Origin: DAISWL01 sp036826375 | Lineage (GTDB): Bacteria > Patescibacteriota > Saccharimonadia > Saccharimonadales > HK-STAS-PATE-42 | Length of the DNA stretch: 64,000 nt | Direction: 5' to 3' | NCBI GenBank assembly: GCA_036826375.1 | Contig: DAISWL010000002.1 | Span: 1 to 64,000, forward strand | Shown: in pieces, positions 9,426 to 18,098 of the stretch | Layout: every line of letters begins with the position of its first letter | Numbering within the stretch: the first letter of the stretch is position 1 | The notes under the pieces: model-generated | The model's database searches: none | Seen by the model: only the letters and a program-made list of their open reading frames with translations | What the model was told of the DNA's origin: nothing | Program-made: the position numbers and the translations under genes

Positions 9426-10496
9426 TTAACTTTGTGTTCCTTGGTTATTGCCTAGCTTTTTAATTAGTTTATCGAAATCAGATTCAAAAAGCCTATCTTG
9501 GGTTATTCTATACTTTTCAAATTCGGTTTCTGCAAATTTTCTTGCCAATTCATGAGAGACCTTCCCTGCATCTTTTAGTACATCTCTATCCATCATAGCA
9601 ATAAATCTATCAAGCCGCTTCGCCCAATCGCTCATTGTCATGGGTATATTTCGCAGAGCCATATCTTCAGCTAAATCTAAAAATGCAGATACTATTCTTG
9701 CTAAACTTTGCAATTCAACTTCATTTAAATAATTTTTAGCAATGCTAACATCAAACTTTTGTATTTTTCCATTTGGAGCATCCTTCCAGCTTTGTAAACC
9801 CATATTTTCTTTTTCTGCATTAGCCCGAGAAATTATAACCTCGGGTGCGGTTTTACCATGTATAGCCCAATGCAGTTTATTCTGCACGGTAGCAAAAAAT
9901 TTTTGTGTTATTGTGGCACTAGCATCATAATCTATACTCGAGGCATAAATATCTGTAACTTTCTGATAAAACATTCTTTCAGAAAGCCTTATTTCTCTAA
10001 CTCGAGCCAGCAACTCATCAAAAAATTGTTTTGTTAAAACACTTCCACCATTTTTCATCCTCTCGTCATCCATTGCAAAACCTTTTATTGTATATTCTTT
10101 TACAATATTTCTTGCCCATTTACGGAACTGCACCGATTTTTCGTTTTCAATTTTGAACCCAACCGAAATAATAGCCTGTAGATTATAATGATCTACTTTT
10201 CTTTGCACTGTTCTTTCCCCTTCTTTTTGAACTATTAAGTATTGCTTAATAGTTGAGGAATTTAGTTCGCCGACATCCATTAAAGTATTTAAATGTTGGT
10301 TGATAGCAGGCACAGATACGCCATAAAGCTCAGCCATCATCTTTTGGGTCATCCAAATATTTTCATCTTCATACCTAAGTTCTAACCTAGATTCATCTCC
10401 GCCGGTTGCGGATATAAAAGTTAGGTATTCTGCACTAGATGACCTAAGTATGCTTGGCTTATTTGCTGCCTTACTTTTTAAAATCTTTTTAGCCAT
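9426..10496 (-). CDS. RhuM-family (virulence protein RhuM) accessory protein
   Basis: 356 residues. The RhuM pattern is clear: ENIWMTQKMMAELYGVSVPAINQHL (helix-turn-helix-like), the SSTIKQYLIVQKEGERTVQRKV segment, YNLQAIISVGFKI, and a C-terminal helical domain with MSDWAKRLDRFIAMMDRDVL. RhuM genes often sit inside type I restriction loci between hsdS and hsdR, exactly as here; their role is not established, and a DNA-binding or toxin-like function has been proposed. It begins 4 bases after the hsdS stop. A truncated relative lies at 13,135-13,482. Confidence 0.9.
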   Translation of the reverse strand: MAKKILKSKAANKPSILRSSSAEYLTFISATGGDESRLELRYEDENIWMTQKMMAELYGVSVPAINQHLNTLMDVGELNSSTIKQYLIVQKEGERTVQRKVDHYNLQAIISVGFKIENEKSVQFRKWARNIVKEYTIKGFAMDDERMKNGGSVLTKQFFDELLARVREIRLSERMFYQKVTDIYASSIDYDASATITQKFFATVQNKLHWAIHGKTAPEVIISRANAEKENMGLQSWKDAPNGKIQKFDVSIAKNYLNEVELQSLARIVSAFLDLAEDMALRNIPMTMSDWAKRLDRFIAMMDRDVLKDAGKVSHELARKFAETEFEKYRITQDRLFESDFDKLIKKLGNNQGTQS

Positions 10497-10500
10497 ACGT

Positions 10501-11670
10501 TTATTGTACCACCTCTTTAAAGCTTAATAATTTGGCCCGATAATGCTCGTACTGCTGCCTTCTAGCCTTAAGCTCCGCCGGCAACCCAACAGAAATATCA
10601 TTCACCAGCATATCAAATTTATCTAAAATCGCAACAATTCTTTCTTGTTCTGAAAGTGGCGGAAGTGGGATTTGAAATTTTCTGAAGCCGACCATATCCA
10701 CCGATGAAAAGCTTGATTTAGTGGTATTTTTCAAACACCATTCATCTACTAAATAAAAATAATAAAAAAGAAACTTAATATTTATTTTTTGTTTTAGTTC
10801 ATCTTTTATTGATAATGATACAAACCTCTGATTTGTTAAATGAGGTATTGTAATCAAAGCGTGTTCTCCAATAGTTGCGGATGTTGCCACAATAATAGAG
10901 TTTTCAGGAAATACACCTTTACCTTTTACTCCTATTTTATTAACAAGCTGTATCGATTTATTAAGAATATTTCCATTTTCTCTTATGTCTTCCATTCTAA
11001 ACCATGGAACATCTCCATTTTTCCAATACTCATATTTTGCTTTTGAGGGAGTGTATCCATTTTTAAAATTAAAAATCTTTTCTATAGATAATATTTCCAC
11101 ATCTTCATCTGTAATCAAAAGCTTTGAACGATAGTGTTCATACTGCTTCCTCCTCACCTCAAGTTCCGCCTCAAGTTCCGCCTCAAGTTCCGTAAAACTA
11201 TCTAAAATTTTAACAATTTCTTGCTGAACTTCTAGGGGCGGGATGGGGATTTTAAGATTCGCAATAACCTCGGTTGGCAAATGGGCGGGTATGGCGTTTG
11301 TTGCTTGTGATTTAATATATTCTTGCTTACATTTTAGGTAATAAAATAGATACTTATTATTTAAATCCTTTTTTGGTTTTATGCAATAACAAACATCATT
11401 TGCCCAGAAATCCTCTTTTATAAAATTTACGAACCCAGCTGTGCCATATTTTACAACTGTAACAGTATTTGCTGGTTGATTGGTTTCTTCAAAATAACCC
11501 ATTGGAGTTACACCCCCGCTATATACAGGAAACTTGCTTTCAGCTTTTAATTGGCTTTTTGTAACACGTTGACCGCGCTTAATTTGCGCAACTTCGCCAA
11601 GCTCGCTAAACTTAACCCCGTTCGGGCAGAGGGAGGAGATTAGGGTTGTGATTGTGGGTTGGGTTTTCAT
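10501..11670 (-). CDS. hsdS: Type I restriction enzyme specificity subunit (HsdS)
   Basis: 389 residues with two target-recognition domains. The first spans about 15-150 (GEVAQIKRGQRVTKSQL, then IPIPPLEVQQEIVKILDSF), and the second about 195-345 (FNFKNGYTPSKAKYEYW, then QIPLPPLSEQERIVAILDKF). Each is followed by a conserved helix ending RRKQYEHYRSKLL or RRQQYEHYRAKLL. These helices set the distance between the two half-sites. The central linker holds three tandem copies of a Glu-Leu-Glu-Ala-type tetrapeptide. HsdS directs both methylation and cleavage; the recognised sequence cannot be read from protein alone. Confidence 0.93.
   Translation of the reverse strand: MKTQPTITTLISSLCPNGVKFSELGEVAQIKRGQRVTKSQLKAESKFPVYSGGVTPMGYFEETNQPANTVTVVKYGTAGFVNFIKEDFWANDVCYCIKPKKDLNNKYLFYYLKCKQEYIKSQATNAIPAHLPTEVIANLKIPIPPLEVQQEIVKILDSFTELEAELEAELEVRRKQYEHYRSKLLITDEDVEILSIEKIFNFKNGYTPSKAKYEYWKNGDVPWFRMEDIRENGNILNKSIQLVNKIGVKGKGVFPENSIIVATSATIGEHALITIPHLTNQRFVSLSIKDELKQKINIKFLFYYFYLVDEWCLKNTTKSSFSSVDMVGFRKFQIPLPPLSEQERIVAILDKFDMLVNDISVGLPAELKARRQQYEHYRAKLLSFKEVVQ
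11158..11192 (-). repeat. Three tandem 12-bp repeats in the hsdS spacer helix
   Basis: CTCAAGTTCCGC is repeated three times in phase (11158-11169, 11170-11181, 11182-11192, the last base differing), encoding the LEAE/ELEA repeats of HsdS. In EcoR124-type enzymes a change from two to three 12-bp repeats alters the spacing of the recognition sequence by one base; the same switch is possible here by slippage. Confidence 0.85.
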
Positions 11671-11671
11671 A

Positions 11672-11797
11672 TTATTTCCCTTTAACTTCCTTAAGCTTAA
11701 CCTCTGCGGTTTTTTCTAACCCTGCAATAGCATCTAAAAAAGCTTTTTCTACAGAACTTAAGGTTTTGGCTTCAATTTGTGAATTATATTTCTTCAT
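11672..11797 (-). pseudogene. Copy A of a shared 3'-tail sequence (41-codon ORF)
   Basis: A 41-codon frame starts at ATG 11797 and ends at TAA 11672-11674, just before hsdS. Its body (AKTLSSVEKAFLDAIAGL, then EKTAEVKLKE) is nearly identical to the C-terminal tail of the truncated RhuM-like ORF at 13,135 and to copy B at 12,689. It begins 1 base after the stop of the Bro-N gene, so it might be translated by coupling. It is most simply a relic tail carried along when upstream gene bodies were exchanged. Confidence 0.7.
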
Positions 11798-11798
11798 A

Positions 11799-12686
11799 TT
11801 ATTTTCTCTTTGATTTTGAAGTGGTGCTTGAATTATTTAAAGCTTTAGATTTTGGTTGAAGATAATTAGTGCTGGTTACCACTTTCTTATTCGTTTCTTT
11901 TTCAAGTTGCTTACGCGCCGTACCAGCAACCGCGCCACCACGGCGTGCGGCATCTTTATTTGGCTCTATGCCCTGCGCGTTATCTGTACGAGCAATCTGT
12001 GTGGTAGAGGCTTCACCAAGTTGAGTAAAAAGAAGTTCAAGATCATTCATATGATCGCGTAAGTTCTCGCGTTTTAAACCCTTAAGTTTTTTATATTGGC
12101 GGGGTGTTATGCCAAAAGTCGCTTTGGATATTTCTGCGGTAAGAATAGCAAAATCTTGCTCTTCAATCACTCCGCGGCTTTCCCACTCATCTGTTAATTC
12201 TTGGCGAATGGCAATACCTCGCACTCGTCGCTCTATCCAATCCTCACTGTAACCCTTGGCCTTATATAAAGCTTTCATGCGTTTTTGGGCAAGCTCTGGA
12301 TCTTCTATTTCCTGCACTCGTTCATAACCCACACGAGCGAGCCAGCGCTTGAATGGCTCTGCTTTTTTGCTTGGAATAGATTGTATAAGCCGAAAAATAC
12401 CTTCGGTGTTCCAAGAAAGCAGTTTCTGTTTACCACCAGCAGTATCGAATGCGAGCGCAAGGGGGGGTACAATTTGTCCCCTCCCTTTATTAGTAGAAGT
12501 AGAATCCATTAAAGAACCTATTTCACCATCACGCTTTCTAAGTTTTTTTAAGTATTCAGATGGATTTTTAGATTCAGTTAAGGCAGCTACAACATCTGCA
12601 ACTACAAACCACCACTCACCATTATAGAGCTGGCGGCGAATATCTTTACGCTTAAACACTACAAGTTTTTGATCTTCGTTATTCAT
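11799..12686 (-). CDS. Bro-N domain (phage antirepressor-like) protein
   Basis: 295 residues. The N-terminal Bro-N domain is recognisable: VVFKRKDIRRQLYNGEWWFVVADVVAALTESKNPSEYLKKL and, further on, LLSWNTEGIFRLIQSIPSKKAEPFKRWLARVGYERVQEI (about 88-126). The C-terminal half is helical (AKGYSEDWIERRVRGIAIRQELTDEW) with a Lys/Ser-rich end. Bro-N proteins occur as phage antirepressors and as passenger genes in restriction loci; DNA binding is likely, the target unknown. It lies between tail copies A and B in the hsd operon. Confidence 0.85.
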   Translation of the reverse strand: MNNEDQKLVVFKRKDIRRQLYNGEWWFVVADVVAALTESKNPSEYLKKLRKRDGEIGSLMDSTSTNKGRGQIVPPLALAFDTAGGKQKLLSWNTEGIFRLIQSIPSKKAEPFKRWLARVGYERVQEIEDPELAQKRMKALYKAKGYSEDWIERRVRGIAIRQELTDEWESRGVIEEQDFAILTAEISKATFGITPRQYKKLKGLKRENLRDHMNDLELLFTQLGEASTTQIARTDNAQGIEPNKDAARRGGAVAGTARKQLEKETNKKVVTSTNYLQPKSKALNNSSTTSKSKRK

Positions 12687-12688
12687 AA

Positions 12689-12797
12689 TTATTTCCCTTT
12701 AACTTCCTTAAGCTTAACCTCTGCGGTTTTTTCTAACCCTGCAATAACATCTAAATACTCTTTTTCTACATCGCTTAAGGTTTTGGCTTGGTATTTT
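12689..12797 (-). pseudogene. Copy B of the shared 3'-tail sequence
   Basis: In one frame the minus strand reads KYQAKTLSDVEKEYLDVIAG, then LEKTAEVKLKEVKGK, ending at TAA 12689-12691. A TGA stop closes the frame a few codons upstream and there is no start, so this copy is a non-coding relic between KilA-N and Bro-N. It is nearly identical at DNA level to copies A (11,672) and C (13,135). Confidence 0.75.
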
Positions 12798-12820
12798 TGT
12801 ATTATCTTTTTTCATAAGTT

Positions 12821-13132
12821 TCACTTCAATAACTTTCTATATTTATATACCTTAAAATACTCATGCATGCCCCAATAGACCACCTCTGCAAAGTTTTGTA
12901 AACCAGCTTGTAGTTTTTTAAACCCCTCGAATTCGATGGGTTTAAAATTGACATTATATAAAGATTCCCAAATACCAAGGTACTCAATGGTGTTTCGATT
13001 GCGCATCCAGTTATTTATTACACTGTTTGCCTCGCTATTTTTATATTTAGCAATATCTGTGAGTGAAATATAATCATTTTCTCTAATTGTTACAACCGAT
13101 ATTTCTGCTTGCTTTACAATAACCTTTTTCAT
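12821..13132 (-). CDS. KilA-N domain protein, C-terminally truncated
   Basis: 103 residues. KilA-N features are visible at about 14-75: ENDYISLTDIAKYKNSEANS, VINNWMRNRNTIEYLGIWESLYN and FKPIEFEGFKK. Family members are usually over 200 residues. Here the frame leaves the family pattern after EFEGFK and ends at KYRKLLK, followed by relic tail copy B, so the gene is probably a decayed or recombined fragment. KilA-N is a DNA-binding domain of phages and mobile modules. It starts 2 bases after the truncated RhuM-like ORF. Confidence 0.7.
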   Translation of the reverse strand: MKKVIVKQAEISVVTIRENDYISLTDIAKYKNSEANSVINNWMRNRNTIEYLGIWESLYNVNFKPIEFEGFKKLQAGLQNFAEVVYWGMHEYFKVYKYRKLLK

Positions 13133-13134
13133 AA

Positions 13135-13482
13135 TTATTTCCCTTTACCTTCCTTAAGCTTAACCTCTGCGGTTTTTTCTAACCCTGCAATGGCATCTAA
13201 AAAGGCTTTTTCTACAGAACTTAAGGTTTTGGCTTGGTATTTTTTATACTCACCTTCATTTTGAACTGTTCGGAATTCCCGAACTGTTGCTTCCCGGGCT
13301 AATTCACCCTCAGAGTAAATATTTTTTATATGCTCACTAATATTTGCTTTACTCGATTGGAAAAGAGCAACAAGTTGAGCTTGAGTTAGCCACACGGTAT
13401 CGCTTTCCAGCTGAGCCCGCACTTTAGTATCAGCTCCATTGCCTTGGTAGATGATTACTTTGTTTTGGATATCTTCTTGCAT
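13135..13482 (-). CDS. Truncated RhuM-like protein fused to the shared tail
   Basis: 115 residues. The first ~80 match the RhuM N-terminus (DTVWLTQAQLVALFQSSKANISEHI, then ELAREATVREFRTVQNEGEY). At KKYQAKTLSSVEKAFLDAI it switches to the shared tail (copy C, 13135-13242) in place of the normal RhuM core. It lies 4 bases after hsdM and 2 bases before KilA-N in the operon. It may still bind DNA, or be a recombination scar. Confidence 0.75.
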   Translation of the reverse strand: MQEDIQNKVIIYQGNGADTKVRAQLESDTVWLTQAQLVALFQSSKANISEHIKNIYSEGELAREATVREFRTVQNEGEYKKYQAKTLSSVEKAFLDAIAGLEKTAEVKLKEGKGK

Positions 13483-13486
13483 AAGC

Positions 13487-15070
13487 TTAATTCTCGTTTT
13501 CTAAATCTGCCACTATTTCATCAATCGCTAATCTTAACTCATTTTGGCGGGCTACAATTTCAGAAACAGATTTATTAAGCTTAGTGATATCTACCACCTC
13601 GCGGGTATCTTCTGCTACTACGTAACTAGAAACCGCCAAGTTGTAATCGTTTTCGGCAATAGATTCGTTTTCTACTAGCTTGGCAAAGTATTCGGCATCT
13701 ACTCGCTCGGTAAAGGCGTGCAGAATTTTTTTTCTGTTTGCCTCGCTTAACTTATTTTTATTACCACCGCGTACAAATTCGGCGCTGGCATCTATAAATA
13801 AAGTTTTGTTATCTTTTTTACTCTTCTTTAAAATTACAATACAAGTTGCAATGGTTGTACCAAAAAATAAATCAGGCGGAAGCTGAATTACGGCATCTAT
13901 ATAATTATTTTCAATTAAATATTTGCGGATTTTCGCCTCAGCACCACCACGATACAGCACGCCTGGGAATTCTACTATTGCGGCGGTGCCACTAGTAGAA
14001 AGCCAAGCAAGCATGTGCATGGTAAAGGCTAAATCGGCCTTACTTTTAGGAGCCAGCACTCCAGCAGGAGAAAAGCGAGGATCATTTATTAAAAGCGGGT
14101 TAGCATCACCCTCCCAATTGATTGAATATGGCGGATTAGAAACTATGGCATCAAAAGGTTCGTCATCCCAGTGGCCAGGATCAGTTAGAGTATCGCCGTG
14201 GGCAATATCAAAATTATTGTAGTTGATATCGTGCAGAAACATATTAATGCGGCAAAGATTATAGGTAGTTAAGTTTATTTCTTGGCCGTAAAAACCTTGG
14301 CGAACGTTTTCTTTGCCAAGCACTTTAGCAAACTTAAGCAGAAGCGAACCAGAGCCACAAGCGGGATCATAAACTTTATTAACTTCTGTTTTGCCAACGG
14401 TGGTGATTTCTGCTAAAAGCTCGCTTACTTCTTGCGGAGTAAAAAACTCACCACCAGATTTACCAGCGTTAGATGCATACATGGTCATTAAGTATTCATA
14501 AGCATCGCCGAAGGCATCAATGGTGTTATCGGTGTAATCTCCAAGGCGGAGATCGCCAGTGGCTTCTAGTAATTTAACAAGGCGTTTGTTTCTGGCATCT
14601 ACATTTCCGCCTAGCTTGTTAGAATTAACATCTAAATCATCAAAAAGGCCTCTTAAATCATCTTCGCTACTAGAGCCTTTGGCAGAATTTTCAATATTAG
14701 TAAAAACATTGGCTAAGGTTTCATTTAGGTTGGCATCGCCAGCGGCATTTTTTCTAACATTAATAAATAACTCGCTTGGTAAAATATAAAAACCTTTTTC
14801 AGTGATTGTATCTGCGCGGCCGAACTCGGCTTCTGCATCAGAAAGAGCGGCGTAGTTAAAATCTGCTTGGCCAGCACGGCGTTCTTCGGCGTTAATATGA
14901 TTTGTTAGATTTTCGCTAATGAACCTGTAAAAAAGCATGCCCAGCACATATTGTTTAAAATCCCAGCCATCTACGCTGCCACGCATATCATTGGCTATTT
15001 GCCAAATGGCACGGTGCAGCTCTGCACGTTCTTGTTCTTTAATGTTATTCATACTGATATTATCGCACAT
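13487..15070 (-). CDS. hsdM: Type I restriction-modification N6-adenine methyltransferase (HsdM)
   Basis: 527 residues. The N-terminal HsdM helical domain (RAELHRAIWQIANDMRGSVDGWDFKQYVLGMLFYRFIS) precedes the methylase domain with SAM motif I DPACGSGSLLLKF (about 239-251) and catalytic NPPYS (about 317-321). It methylates adenine in the sequence chosen by HsdS and is also the core of the restriction complex. It is the first gene of the leftward hsd locus. An in-frame ATG six codons in (15052) is an equally plausible start. Confidence 0.95.
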   Translation of the reverse strand: MCDNISMNNIKEQERAELHRAIWQIANDMRGSVDGWDFKQYVLGMLFYRFISENLTNHINAEERRAGQADFNYAALSDAEAEFGRADTITEKGFYILPSELFINVRKNAAGDANLNETLANVFTNIENSAKGSSSEDDLRGLFDDLDVNSNKLGGNVDARNKRLVKLLEATGDLRLGDYTDNTIDAFGDAYEYLMTMYASNAGKSGGEFFTPQEVSELLAEITTVGKTEVNKVYDPACGSGSLLLKFAKVLGKENVRQGFYGQEINLTTYNLCRINMFLHDINYNNFDIAHGDTLTDPGHWDDEPFDAIVSNPPYSINWEGDANPLLINDPRFSPAGVLAPKSKADLAFTMHMLAWLSTSGTAAIVEFPGVLYRGGAEAKIRKYLIENNYIDAVIQLPPDLFFGTTIATCIVILKKSKKDNKTLFIDASAEFVRGGNKNKLSEANRKKILHAFTERVDAEYFAKLVENESIAENDYNLAVSSYVVAEDTREVVDITKLNKSVSEIVARQNELRLAIDEIVADLENEN

Positions 15071-15183
15071 AATTTAGTGAAACCCACCTTAAGTTTAGCT
15101 ATCAGCCCACCTCTCGCTAAGCTTAAGCAAATTAAAAAAGCCTTTCGGAGGTTGCAGACCCAAAATAGTTTTAACTTGGAGCC

Positions 15184-15597
15184 CTATTTCTGCAGTGTAG
15201 GCCACTTTTTTGCATAGCAAATGATAAGTACAAGAAAGGCTACTTCTACGGCAGCACCATAGTACATATGAGGCCACGCCTCCCCCACCAAGTTAAATAA
15301 GGTGTACGGAATGTAAATAGAAGCTACAATGATATTTATTAAACGGCTAATTTTTGCAGATAAAGCAACCGATAAGAAAATCATAATAGCCGGAATTGAT
15401 ACTGAGATGAGTGCCGTGATTAGAAACGCTTGCGAAATACTGAATTCAAAAACTTTGCCCGCTGATGTATCCTGCAGTGTCCCGGGCATATATAAATGAA
15501 AATAATCTACATATATATACAAAAACATGAAGCTCGCCCACAGCGAAGCAAGCACTACGCGTACGTTTGCTTTTTGTTCATCTAGTTTATTTTTCAT
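15184..15597 (-). CDS. Small four-helix membrane protein (DUF6326-like)
   Basis: 137 residues with four hydrophobic segments at about 13-31, 52-78, 84-100 and 110-130. The N-terminal pattern (LASLWASFMFLYIYVDYFHLYMPG) resembles the DUF6326 family, whose function is unknown. An AGGAG lies upstream of the ATG. It stands alone, divergent from the Tim44-like gene. Family assignment is from memory of the pattern only. Confidence 0.6.
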   Translation of the reverse strand: MKNKLDEQKANVRVVLASLWASFMFLYIYVDYFHLYMPGTLQDTSAGKVFEFSISQAFLITALISVSIPAIMIFLSVALSAKISRLINIIVASIYIPYTLFNLVGEAWPHMYYGAAVEVAFLVLIICYAKKWPTLQK

Positions 15598-15874
15598 GTA
15601 ACTACTCCTTTTAAATTAATGATGCTATTTTAATATCTTGATACTAATTTGAGCATTACCAGCTTGTTGCTGGATCGCCCATAATAGTATTATTATAGCT
15701 CTTTTTTTTAATGCTTGAAATAAAAAAGCCCTTTTGTGGGGCCTTTACGGTTTCAAACTTATCGCGAGCAAGCTGATGCTAAACTTAAGTGTTTTTATTA
15801 GTGACTTTAAATAAACCTTGGTGATATACTGAGCTTAAGTTTATTAATATTGTAAGGGTTAAGGTTAAAGTTTT

Positions 15875-17254
15875 ATGCAAAGTTCGTTGTATTACATTTC
15901 AAGTTTATTTTTAGATTTTATTGCCCGTGGAGGCGGAGGCGGCAGTTCTGGTGGAGGAGGTAGAGGAGGGGGTGGCGGTGTATTCATCGGGTTTATCTTA
16001 ATGTATTCACTAGGCTACCGCCTTCAAGTAAAGTTTACTAAAACTGTGGCCAAATTGGTTGTGTGGCCAGTATTTGCCGTCTTTTCTATTGCATTGTTTT
16101 TCATAGGGAAAGCCTCTTATGCTTCTGTAGCCCTCCTTATTTTTATAGGTATGTTAATGGGATCTATAATCGGGATTAAAACCATACCGCTAGGCAAGGG
16201 TTATTTAAAAAACATGTTCAAAAAAACATCTGAAGATGTAGCCTTAGCCGCTCAACAAGATTCCTCTTGGGATGAGGCGAGCTTAATAGAATACACTCGC
16301 AGCCTGTTTAATCTGTATCAAAAATCATGGAGCGAGAATAATCTAGAACCATGCAAATTAAGCTTGACCCCAGAATACTATAACCACACCAGTTTAATGA
16401 TAGAGGCTCTTAAGCTGGCTAAAAGGCAAAATATAGTCAACAACCCAGAAATTATTGAGCTAGAAATATCAGCGATACAGGATGCAGAGGGTAAGGATGG
16501 TGATTCTTATACCGCCGCGATCTGTGCAAAAGCCAACGATGTTCTTATGGATAAAAGTAACAATACTAAACTTTTTGAAGATAATTCTAGTTTTACTGAA
16601 TATTGGAACTTCATTCGTATAAATGGCAATTGGTTGCTTAGTGGAATTAAGCAAGATACAGAGAACTTCATCGAGCTTAGTACATCGCTAAAACAATTTG
16701 CTACCGAAAATGGAATGTTTTTCAGCCCAGATTGGGGCTGGTTATTGCTACCATCCAGAGGTCAATTATTTGGTAGATCCAAATTTGGCACTTCGGATAT
16801 CAACAATCACGTTATAGGCATGCAAGGGAACCCTGGTAACCAAGTTCTAACCCAAATTTATAACTACATACCTTCTACGGCGACCGACGCCCGCAAAAAT
16901 TATCTAATAGTTCAAACTTATTTACCAAAAAACTACGGTCAAATTCTGGTCAGAAAAAATAAGTTTAGAGTTTTTGGATCCCCAAGCGGTCTTGAAAAAG
17001 TAGAAACTGAATGGGGTCAATTTAATGAAAAATACGAGGTTTGGGCAACCGTACCAGAGCTTGCCACCAGTTTTGAGCTTTTGCATCCGGCCTTTATGGA
17101 AAAGTTAGAGGCCCTACCTTTTGAACTTAATATAGAAGTTGTTGATAACGTACTATACCTGTATAGTACTGATTCTTCCATCGGCATAAATGATGCCAAT
17201 TACTCTGTAATGCTTCAGATTATCAACGAAGCTTTCAAGCAAATGAAAATGTAG
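15875..17254 (+). CDS. Tim44-like domain membrane protein with Gly-rich loop
   Basis: 459 residues. A short N-terminal hydrophobic part is followed by a Gly/Ser/Arg loop (GGGGGSSGGGGRGGGGG, about 20-36) and two or three membrane segments (about 37-54, 68-84, 89-105). Residues about 130-270 match the Tim44/TIM44-like fold: TRSLFNLYQKSWSENNLEPCKLSLTPEYYNH and a final ...YWNFIRINGNWLLSGI. The remaining ~190 residues are unrecognised. Bacterial Tim44-like proteins are membrane-tethered and of unclear role. No strong ribosome binding site precedes the ATG. The gene ends just before the imported region. Confidence 0.75.
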   Translation: MQSSLYYISSLFLDFIARGGGGGSSGGGGRGGGGGVFIGFILMYSLGYRLQVKFTKTVAKLVVWPVFAVFSIALFFIGKASYASVALLIFIGMLMGSIIGIKTIPLGKGYLKNMFKKTSEDVALAAQQDSSWDEASLIEYTRSLFNLYQKSWSENNLEPCKLSLTPEYYNHTSLMIEALKLAKRQNIVNNPEIIELEISAIQDAEGKDGDSYTAAICAKANDVLMDKSNNTKLFEDNSSFTEYWNFIRINGNWLLSGIKQDTENFIELSTSLKQFATENGMFFSPDWGWLLLPSRGQLFGRSKFGTSDINNHVIGMQGNPGNQVLTQIYNYIPSTATDARKNYLIVQTYLPKNYGQILVRKNKFRVFGSPSGLEKVETEWGQFNEKYEVWATVPELATSFELLHPAFMEKLEALPFELNIEVVDNVLYLYSTDSSIGINDANYSVMLQIINEAFKQMKM

Positions 17255-17334
17255 AGTAGTTCCTTGGCCTACTAAGAATTACTAGCTTAAGTTTAATCTT
17301 AATCTTATTTCTTTAATATTGCTTAAAAGATTTT

Positions 17335-17354
17335 AAAAAAAGCCCTTGCGGGCT
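17335..17354 (-). terminator. Intrinsic terminator, leftward
   Basis: On the minus strand AGCCCGCAAGGGCT forms a 5-bp GC-rich hairpin followed by a T7 run (plus-strand A's at 17334-17340). It would stop leftward transcription coming out of the imported region (SemiSWEET gene). Confidence 0.55.
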
Positions 17355-17365
17355 CAAAAATGAAC

Positions 17366-17380
17366 ATTTGGTGCGGGTAA
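17366..17380 (+). other. att-like copy of the tRNA-Gly 3' end
   Basis: ATTTGGTGCGGGTAA here is identical to 26436-26450, where it is the 3' end of tRNA-Gly (CCA, discriminator and acceptor strand read on the minus strand) plus the att core TTGGTG. Same orientation, 9.07 kb apart. It marks the left limit of all imported DNA and of an older insertion (17,381-18,732). Confidence 0.7.
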
Positions 17381-17496
17381 CTGGCATATTTCTAAAGATT
17401 GAGCAGAGTGAGTTAGATTACTACAGGCTGAAAGAGATAGTTGAGATGTTCAATTTATCAGATGATTTATTGAGTAGCTTCTCGTTAAGCAATTAA
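17371..17496 (+). pseudogene. C-terminal gene remnant reading out of the att-like site
   Basis: In the frame GTG CGG GTA the plus strand stays open for 41 codons (VRVTGIFLKIEQSELDYYRL, then KEIVEMFNLSDDLLSS...) to TAA 17494-17496. It has a protein-like helical composition but no start, so it looks like the 3' end of a gene cut by integration. A second similar tail is at 17,939-18,058. Confidence 0.4.
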
Positions 17497-17792
17497 GAAT
17501 ACATTATTATACCAAAAATCATAATCGCCTGTACTATTAACCACATTGTATTTAAGACGATCAATTGTTTATGTTTATAGATATATCCAAACATCAAAAA
17601 CGGGATACAACCGACACAGTACATAATCCACATTGCCAACGATAATCCTGCCGCCTCCTTGGTTGAGTAAAGTAACCATATTTGAGGGAGCGCTGTTAAT
17701 GGCATGAGTATAGAAAAGACAGAGCATACGCGGTTTATTAGACGTTTTTCGTTCTTCTTTGTGATGTGAAAATGGTGACTTCTATTTGGCAT
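17493..17792 (-). CDS. SemiSWEET / PQ-loop sugar transporter-like protein
   Basis: 99 residues, the size of bacterial SemiSWEETs. Three membrane helices (about 20-37, 51-68, 77-97) contain the family pattern MPLTALPQIWLLYSTKEAAGLSLAMWIMY with the PQ motif at about 36-37. Two such protomers form one sugar channel. It lies in the older imported segment and lacks the genome's TAARYTTA motif, so it is probably acquired. The first 15 residues are basic. Confidence 0.85.
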   Translation of the reverse strand: MPNRSHHFHITKKNEKRLINRVCSVFSILMPLTALPQIWLLYSTKEAAGLSLAMWIMYCVGCIPFLMFGYIYKHKQLIVLNTMWLIVQAIMIFGIIMYS

Positions 17793-18098
17793 ATTTGTGT
17801 TTTACTTGCTTCCATTAGCATTATGACAGAAAATGCGACATTGGAAAGTAAAAAGTTAGAGTCCCTGTTTGAGTGGTGGCTATTACATAGCAAAAAATGC
17901 CGATTTGCTCGACGTCTTACAGGGGCCATGTTCTTGCTATGTTTTGGTGCAAGATAGTTGACGCATTTCAAACATCGGCAATCTCAGAATACAGCAATCT
18001 AAAACTAAAGGACTTAGCCGTAGTCTTTGATCTGGCTGATGATTTACTTAATATATAGCGTTCACTAAAACTTTGTTGTTACCTCTTCGAGAGGTAGT
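17793..18098 (+). pseudogene. Gene-poor stretch with a short C-terminal remnant (17,939-18,058)
   Basis: No complete gene is seen. A 39-codon plus-strand frame (MFWCKIVDAFQTSAISEYSN, then LKLKDLAVVFDLADDLLNI) ends at TAG 18056-18058. Its ending resembles the remnant at 17,371-17,496 (both finish in a DDLL block). TTTTGGTGC at 17,942 is close to the att core. I read this as decayed integration debris. Confidence 0.35.

Noticed and set aside
15725..15745. Terminator between the DUF6326-like and Tim44-like genes
   Set aside because: A GCCC/GGGC hairpin with A/T runs exists, but it lies between divergent genes where neither direction needs a stop; left unassigned.
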